In this document: piece by piece, positions 39,958 to 43,997 of the stretch
Layout: the number at the start of each line of letters is the position of its first letter
Numbering within the stretch: the first letter of the stretch is position 1
Origin: Methylobacteriaceae bacterium
GTDB taxonomy: Bacteria; Pseudomonadota; Alphaproteobacteria; Rhizobiales; Beijerinckiaceae
Direction of reading: 5' to 3'
NCBI GenBank assembly: GCA_947444195.1
Contig: CANEZL010000038.1
Location: 1-43,997 of the forward strand
Length of the DNA stretch: 43,997 nucleotides
The notes under the pieces: model-generated
Databases searched by the model: none
Seen by the model: only the letters and a program-made list of their open reading frames with translations
Told to the model about the DNA's origin: nothing
Program-made: the position numbers and the translations under genes

Positions 39958-41187
39958 TCACGCCCCCCGCGGCAGCATCCGGTCGCTGATGATCCGCCGC
40001 TGGATCTCGCTGGTGCCCTCGAAGATCGTCGTCAGCCGGGCGTCGCGCCAGTAGCGCTCCACCCGCCGCTCGGTGGTGTAGCCGTTGCCGCCGTGCAGCT
40101 GCATCGCCTGGTTCGTCACCCGCACCGCCATCTCCGTGGCGACGAGCTTCACCATCGCCGATTCGCTCTCCACCGCCTCGGCCTGGTCGAGGCGGTGGGC
40201 GACCTGGTGCCAGAAGGCGCGGGCCTGGACGACCGCGGCGGCCATGTCGGCGAGCGCGAAGCGCAGCGCCTGGAACTCGCCGATCGGGTGGCCGAACTGC
40301 ACGCGCTCCTGGAGGTAGGCCTGGCTGTCCTCCAAGGCGGCCTGGGCGACGCCCACCGCCCGGGCGGCGGTGTGGACGCGGGCGATGTTGAGGCCGCGCT
40401 GGACCGCGGCGAAGCCCCCGGAATCGGCGTCGGCGCCCCCGTCGCCGTAGAGGCCCGTGAGCCTGTCGCTCTCGGGCACGCGCACGCCGTCGAGCTCGAG
40501 CTGGTAGGTCTGGAAGCCGTGATAGCCCACCTTGTCGATGGCCCGGCCCGTCATGCCCTCCGGGAAGCGGCCGGGCTCCTTGACCACGAGGAAGGGTTCG
40601 AGCCCCGCCGAGCGCGATTCCCCCGGCTCGGGATCGCGGGTGCGGGCGAGGACCTCGATGAAGTCGGCAGCCAGCGCGAAGCCGGCCCAGCGCTTGGTGC
40701 CGGTGAGGATCCAGTGGTCGCCCTCCCGCACCGCCCGCGTCCGCACCCCCGCGAGGTCGGAGCCGGCGTCCGGCTCCGAGAGGGAGATGCTGCCGATCCA
40801 CCGCCCCTGCGCCGAGCGCCGCATCAGGTCGGCGCGGCGGTCCGGGTCGAGGGTCTGGGTGCCGAGCCCCTGGCCGCGGGCCAGGATGCTGCCCACCGAG
40901 AGCCAGGCGCGGGCGAGTTCCTCGGAGACGAGGCCGTACTCGAACACGCCGAGCCCCATCCCCCCGTACTCGGCCGGAATCGTGATGCCGAACCAGCCCT
41001 TCTCCGCCATCGCCGCGATGAGGCTGCGGGGCATCTCGCCCTTCCGCGGGTCGAGCACGTCGGCGAGCGGCAGCACCACGTCGCGGGCGAAGGCGCGGGC
41101 CTCCTGCTGGAGCGCGGCCCGGGCCGGGCTGTGCCAGGGGGAGGGCAGGTCCGGCGGGGACGGCGGGATCGGATCGGGTTGGGCCAC
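39958..41187 (-). CDS. Acyl-CoA dehydrogenase
   Basis: Encodes 409 aa from GTG 41187 with GGAGGACGCC directly upstream, which settles the start against a longer open frame. Family marks include AEKGWFGITIPAEYGGMGLG (about 60-79), SLSEPDAGSDL (the FAD-contacting loop), GTKRWAGFA, RVQFGHPIGEFQALRFALAD and QLHGGNGYTTERRVERYWRD. The catalytic glutamate is E390 in FEGTSEIQ. It oxidises an acyl-CoA to the 2-enoyl-CoA; substrate length cannot be read. An extra acidic/Gly loop (LYGDGGADADSGGF) stands out near the middle. Monocistronic, convergent with coaBC. Confidence 0.93.
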   Translation of the reverse strand: MAQPDPIPPSPPDLPSPWHSPARAALQQEARAFARDVVLPLADVLDPRKGEMPRSLIAAMAEKGWFGITIPAEYGGMGLGVFEYGLVSEELARAWLSVGSILARGQGLGTQTLDPDRRADLMRRSAQGRWIGSISLSEPDAGSDLAGVRTRAVREGDHWILTGTKRWAGFALAADFIEVLARTRDPEPGESRSAGLEPFLVVKEPGRFPEGMTGRAIDKVGYHGFQTYQLELDGVRVPESDRLTGLYGDGGADADSGGFAAVQRGLNIARVHTAARAVGVAQAALEDSQAYLQERVQFGHPIGEFQALRFALADMAAAVVQARAFWHQVAHRLDQAEAVESESAMVKLVATEMAVRVTNQAMQLHGGNGYTTERRVERYWRDARLTTIFEGTSEIQRRIISDRMLPRGA

Positions 41188-41258
41188 GGCGTCCTCCGGA
41201 TTGTCGGGCGGGCGTGCCGGCCCGCGGCTTGGCCGGCGAGATCTGCCCGGTGAGATAG

Positions 41259-41290
41259 GGCGCCGCCGGCCCCTTTCCGGAGGCGGCGCC
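41259..41290. other. Strong hairpin in divergent gap
   Basis: GGCGCCGCC (41259-41267) pairs perfectly with GGCGGCGCC (41282-41290) around a 14-nt loop. It lies in the 186-bp gap between the divergent acyl-CoA dehydrogenase and the 73-aa ORF. A direct repeat GTCGCGGGCGCC follows further along (about 41315-41339). Function unknown. Confidence 0.6.
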
Positions 41291-41373
41291 GACTCTACCT
41301 CGGGACGCAACCCGGTCGCGGGCGCCCGTCGCGGGCGCCTGCCCGATCCGTCCCCCGTCACGCCGAGGCCGCC

Positions 41374-41595
41374 ATGATCCCGTCCGCGCTGCCGGCCGCG
41401 TCCCTGGTCGAATCCCTCGTCGCGGTCCTCGCCGAGATGCCGCCCTCCGGCGGCCGGCGCGAGGCGGACCGGGCCGCCGCGCGCCTGGACCGCCTGGAAT
41501 ACGAGGCGCGCTGGCAGGGGGCGGACGAGGGGGCGCTCGCCGCCATCGCCGGCATGCGCCACCTGCTGGGCCTGACCGCCGCACGGACGGCCTGA
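41374..41595 (+). CDS. Possible small helical protein (73 aa)
   Basis: Encodes 73 aa from ATG 41374, with GAGGCC upstream as a marginal ribosome-binding site. The product is predicted all-helical, with LVESLVAVLAEMPPSGGRRE (11-30) and a helical RLDRLEYEARWQGADEGALA stretch (about 38-57), and no membrane segment. The protein-like composition and clean stop before pyk support it, but it could be chance in such GC-rich DNA. I do not recognise a family. Confidence 0.4.
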   Translation: MIPSALPAASLVESLVAVLAEMPPSGGRREADRAAARLDRLEYEARWQGADEGALAAIAGMRHLLGLTAARTA

Positions 41596-41715
41596 GAAGG
41601 CCGGCGCGGCGCACGGCCGAGCCTTGACGGCCGGACCGGTGCCGGGCTCTCTGGCCCGCGCGCACCGGTCGCCGGGTCAAGTGAGCGGCTGGCGAAAAAC
41701 GAGACCTTGGAGGCC

Positions 41716-43155
41716 ATGTTGAAACGCTCCCGCCGCACGAAGATCGTCGCCACCCTCGGGCCGGCCTCCGACTCGCCGGAGATGATCGCGAAGCTCTTCC
41801 ACGCGGGCGCCGACGTGTTCCGGCTCAACATGAGCCACCTCCCCCGCGAGAAGCTGCCCGAGAAGGTCGAGGTCATCCGCGCCGTGGAGCGGGAGGCCCG
41901 GCGGCCCATCGCGATCCTCGTGGACCTCCAGGGCCCCAAGCTCCGGCTCGGCACCTTCGCCGAGGGCGCGGCGACGATCGAGAACGGGGCGACCTTCGTG
42001 CTGGACGGCGACCCGACGCCAGGGGGCGCCGAGCGCTGCTACCTGCCCCATCCCGAGATCCTGCAGGCCCTGGAGCCGGGCCACGCCATCCTCGTGGACG
42101 ACGGCAAGCTGCGCCTCACCGTGACCGAGATCGGCGAGATGCGCGCCGTCACCCGCGTCGAGGTCGGCGGCCGGATCTCGAACCGCAAGGGCGTGTCCCT
42201 GCCCCACACCGTCATCCCCCTCCCCGCCATGACGGACAAGGACCGCTCGGACCTGGAGGCCGGCCTCAACGCCGGCGCCGACTGGATCGCGGTCTCCTTC
42301 GTGCAGCGGCCCGAGGACGTGGCCGAGGTGAAGAAGGTCTGCGCGGGCCGCGCCCTGGTGATGGCCAAGATCGAGAAGCCGCAGGCCCTGTCGCGCCTGG
42401 AGGAGATCATCGAGATCTCGGACGGGCTCATGGTCGCCCGCGGCGATCTCGGCGTCGAGATGCCCCTGGAGCAGGTGCCCGGCGTCCAGAAGCGCATCAC
42501 CCGCGCCTCGCGCCGCCTCGGCAAGCCGGTGGTGGTGGCGACCCAGATGCTCGAATCGATGATCACGGCGCCCGTGCCGACGCGCGCCGAGGTCTCGGAC
42601 GTGGCCACCGCCGTCTACGAGGGGGCGGACGCGGTGATGCTGTCGGCCGAGAGCGCGTCCGGCGCCTTCCCCCTGGAGGCGATCTCGACCATGAGCCGAA
42701 TCGCCGAGCAGGTGGAGCGGGACGTGCTCTACTGGTCGATCATCCGCGCGCAGGCCTCGAAGCCCGAGCACACCGCCTCGGACGCCATCGCGGCGGCGGC
42801 CCACCAGATGGTGGACGCCCTCGACCTCGGCGCGATCATGGCCTGGACGCTGTCGGGCTCCACGGCGCTCCGCCTGTCCCGCGAGCGCCCGAACGCCACC
42901 GTGATCGCGCTGACGCCCAAGCGCGAGACCGCCCGCCGCCTCGCCATGGCCTGGGGCACGCACCCCATCGTCACCAAGGACGCGAGCGACGTGGACGACA
43001 TGGCCTTCCGGGCCTGCAAGTTCGCCGTGCGCGAGCACTTCGCCGAGATCGGCGACCGGGTGATCGTGGTGGCGGGCGTGCCCTTCGGGACGCCGGGGGC
43101 GACGAACCTCGTGCGCATCGCCTACATCACCCGCGAGCACGCCGACCGGGCCTGA
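41716..43155 (+). CDS. pyk: Pyruvate kinase
   Basis: Encodes 479 aa from ATG 41716; TTG 41707 and TTG 41719 are alternatives, since GGAGG at 41709-41713 lies very close to the ATG. It converts phosphoenolpyruvate and ADP to pyruvate and ATP. Conserved parts are RTKIVATLGPASDSPEMI (7-24), FRLNMSH (36-42), DLQGPKLRLG, SFVQRPEDV, the catalytic Lys in MAKIEKPQAL and the MVARGDLGVEMPLEQVPGVQ segment. A C-terminal domain with GSTALRLSRERPNATVIALT follows. Monocistronic in appearance, ended by a strong hairpin. Confidence 0.96.
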   Translation: MLKRSRRTKIVATLGPASDSPEMIAKLFHAGADVFRLNMSHLPREKLPEKVEVIRAVEREARRPIAILVDLQGPKLRLGTFAEGAATIENGATFVLDGDPTPGGAERCYLPHPEILQALEPGHAILVDDGKLRLTVTEIGEMRAVTRVEVGGRISNRKGVSLPHTVIPLPAMTDKDRSDLEAGLNAGADWIAVSFVQRPEDVAEVKKVCAGRALVMAKIEKPQALSRLEEIIEISDGLMVARGDLGVEMPLEQVPGVQKRITRASRRLGKPVVVATQMLESMITAPVPTRAEVSDVATAVYEGADAVMLSAESASGAFPLEAISTMSRIAEQVERDVLYWSIIRAQASKPEHTASDAIAAAAHQMVDALDLGAIMAWTLSGSTALRLSRERPNATVIALTPKRETARRLAMAWGTHPIVTKDASDVDDMAFRACKFAVREHFAEIGDRVIVVAGVPFGTPGATNLVRIAYITREHADRA

Positions 43156-43175
43156 GGCGGGGCCGCCGCCGCCCC

Positions 43176-43214
43176 GCGGGGATCCGGGCGCCGCGCGCGG
43201 GCCCGGATCCCCGC
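43176..43214 (+). terminator. Long GC hairpin after pyk (terminator-like)
   Basis: GCGGGGATCCGGGC (43176-43189) pairs perfectly with GCCCGGATCCCCGC (43201-43214), a 14-bp stem with an 11-nt loop, 20 nt past the pyk stop. No T-run follows, so it would be a non-canonical terminator or an mRNA 3'-end stabiliser. Confidence 0.65.
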
Positions 43215-43266
43215 CACGGCCCCAGGGCTGATCTGACAAATCGTTGCCGACTATAGGCTTGCGAAG

Positions 43267-43286
43267 ATGTTGCGGGGCCGCAACAT
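43267..43286. promoter_or_regulatory. Perfect 9-bp palindrome upstream of the porin gene
   Basis: ATGTTGCGG (43267-43275) and CCGCAACAT (43278-43286) form a perfect inverted repeat separated by two bases. It lies 210 bp upstream of the porin start, in a region of lower GC content (ACAAATCGTTGCCGACTATAGG just before it) that is the likeliest promoter. It could be an operator or an RNA hairpin in a long leader. No transcription start can be assigned by eye. Confidence 0.45.
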
Positions 43287-43496
43287 GACCCGGGAACCTC
43301 CGGCAGCGGCGTGAATCCTCGTTGCTCCGTTCGAGACCTTCGCACAAAGTGCCCTGGCACTGAGGGCACCGCGAGAGCGGGCCCGCATGAGCCCTTCGCG
43401 ACAATGACGAGGGCCGCGCAAACGGGTCCAAGGCGCCGCGGCGATCCGCCGGTGCCAATGGACTTCTCTCGGGTCTCGAAGCTTTTGGAGAAATCG

Positions 43497-43997
43497 ATGA
43501 AGCTCTTGAAGAGCTCCCTGCTCGGATCGGCCGCGGCCTTCGCCGCCGTCGCCGGAGCCCACGCCGCCGACCTGCCGGTGAAGAAGGCCGTCCCGGTCGA
43601 GTTCGTCCGCGTCTGCTCCGCCTACGGCGCCGGCTTCTTCTACATCCCCGGCACCGAGACCTGCCTGCGTCTCTCCGGCCGCGCCCGCTTCGAGTACGGC
43701 TACCAGGCCCCGCTCTCCCGCGGCGCCGGTAACGGCGACTACAGCGGCTACCGCGGCCTCGCCCGCATCAACCTCGATGCCCGCACCCAGACCGCCTACG
43801 GCACGCTGCGCGCCTTCATCCGCCTCGAGGCGGCGAGCCGCACCGGCTTCCCGACCATGCACTCGGGCACCCAGAACCGCATCGCCAACGCCTTCCCGGC
43901 GCTCGGCGTCGACGGGTTCGGCCGCGTCCAGCAGTACTTCAACACGGACAAGGCCTTCATCCAGTTCGCCGGCTTCACCGCGGGCCGCGCCTCGTCG
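43497..43997 (+). CDS. Outer-membrane porin, N-terminal part (cut by window edge)
   Basis: 167 codons from ATG 43497 with GGAG 6 nt upstream; the gene runs off the right edge. A signal peptide (about 1-23, ending AGAHAA) precedes DLPVKKAVPVEFVRVCSAYG, then GFFYIPGTETCLRLSGRARF. That opening, with its cysteine pair, is the signature of Rhizobiales Omp2b-like porins (Porin_2 family). Alternating beta-strand patterns follow (RINLDARTQTAYGTLRAFIR). It would form a trimeric general-diffusion channel. The long upstream leader fits a highly expressed, regulated gene. Confidence 0.9.
   Translation, partial: MKLLKSSLLGSAAAFAAVAGAHAADLPVKKAVPVEFVRVCSAYGAGFFYIPGTETCLRLSGRARFEYGYQAPLSRGAGNGDYSGYRGLARINLDARTQTAYGTLRAFIRLEAASRTGFPTMHSGTQNRIANAFPALGVDGFGRVQQYFNTDKAFIQFAGFTAGRASS

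Noticed and set aside
41677..43458. A 593-codon minus-strand frame antisense to pyk
   Set aside because: Gly/His/Arg-rich shadow of a well-conserved pyruvate kinase gene.

Overview
This is a very GC-rich, gene-dense chromosomal segment whose gene content points to a Rhizobiales alphaproteobacterium, most likely Methylobacteriaceae (Methylobacterium or a close relative). The indicators are a two-gene ergothioneine cluster (egtB-egtD), the mutM / ubiE-ubiB / coaBC neighbourhood typical of Alphaproteobacteria, a short LAB_N protein next to lipid-linked sugar transferases, a porin of the Rhizobiales type at the right edge, and palindromic intergenic repeats of a style common in Rhizobiales. The genus is an inference from content; no rRNA or other direct marker is present. 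I saw no tRNA, rRNA, CRISPR array, transposase or phage gene.

Layout. 1-3.8 kb: start of ruvB and murI (minus), then egtB-egtD (plus). 3.8-7.2 kb: a small membrane protein and the clpS-clpA protease adaptor/unfoldase pair (minus). 7.7-12.2 kb: a D,D-carboxypeptidase with a SPOR domain (plus), a membrane J-domain protein, an HtrA/DegS-like protease translated just ahead of a tiny secreted protein (minus), and a 71-aa conserved-looking small protein (plus). 12.4-18.5 kb (minus): an exported FKBP isomerase followed by a three-gene condensin of the Wadjet/MksBEF class (jetA-jetB-jetC) with no jetD nuclease. 18.6-23.7 kb: small membrane and hypothetical genes, a PAS-PAS hybrid histidine kinase with two receiver domains, a RarD transporter, and a 54-aa Rmf/CrpP-like protein. 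24.2-27.9 kb (plus): a CHASE3-type chemoreceptor, a cystathionine beta-lyase and a NIPSNAP-family protein. 28-30.8 kb: a periplasmic OB-fold/PepSY-like protein divergent from an overlapping OmpR/PhoQ-type two-component pair. 30.9-34.3 kb (minus): a tightly overlapping operon GT39 - GT2 - LAB_N - PNPOx-like flavoprotein, probably for glycosylation of lipid A or another envelope lipid. 34.4-40 kb: mutM (minus) divergent from ubiE-ubiB-tfoX-coaBC (plus). 40-44 kb: an acyl-CoA dehydrogenase (minus), a small ORF, pyk and the start of a porin (plus).

How the genes work together: ubiE and ubiB serve quinone synthesis; murI and the D,D-carboxypeptidase serve peptidoglycan; clpS/clpA form an N-degron proteolysis module; HtrA, FKBP and the OB-fold/PepSY-like protein look like envelope quality control; the GT39/GT2/LAB_N set looks like lipid modification. 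The most interesting item is the chromosomal jetABC condensin without its nuclease. Other items worth checking are a CoaC domain whose flap cysteine is replaced by glutamate, a dispersed hairpin family carrying CATCGTCC or GCGTTGCAA signatures, a 169-bp nested inverted repeat between ubiE and ubiB, a 23-bp triplication exactly at a stop codon, and several small genes absent from simple length-filtered ORF calling.
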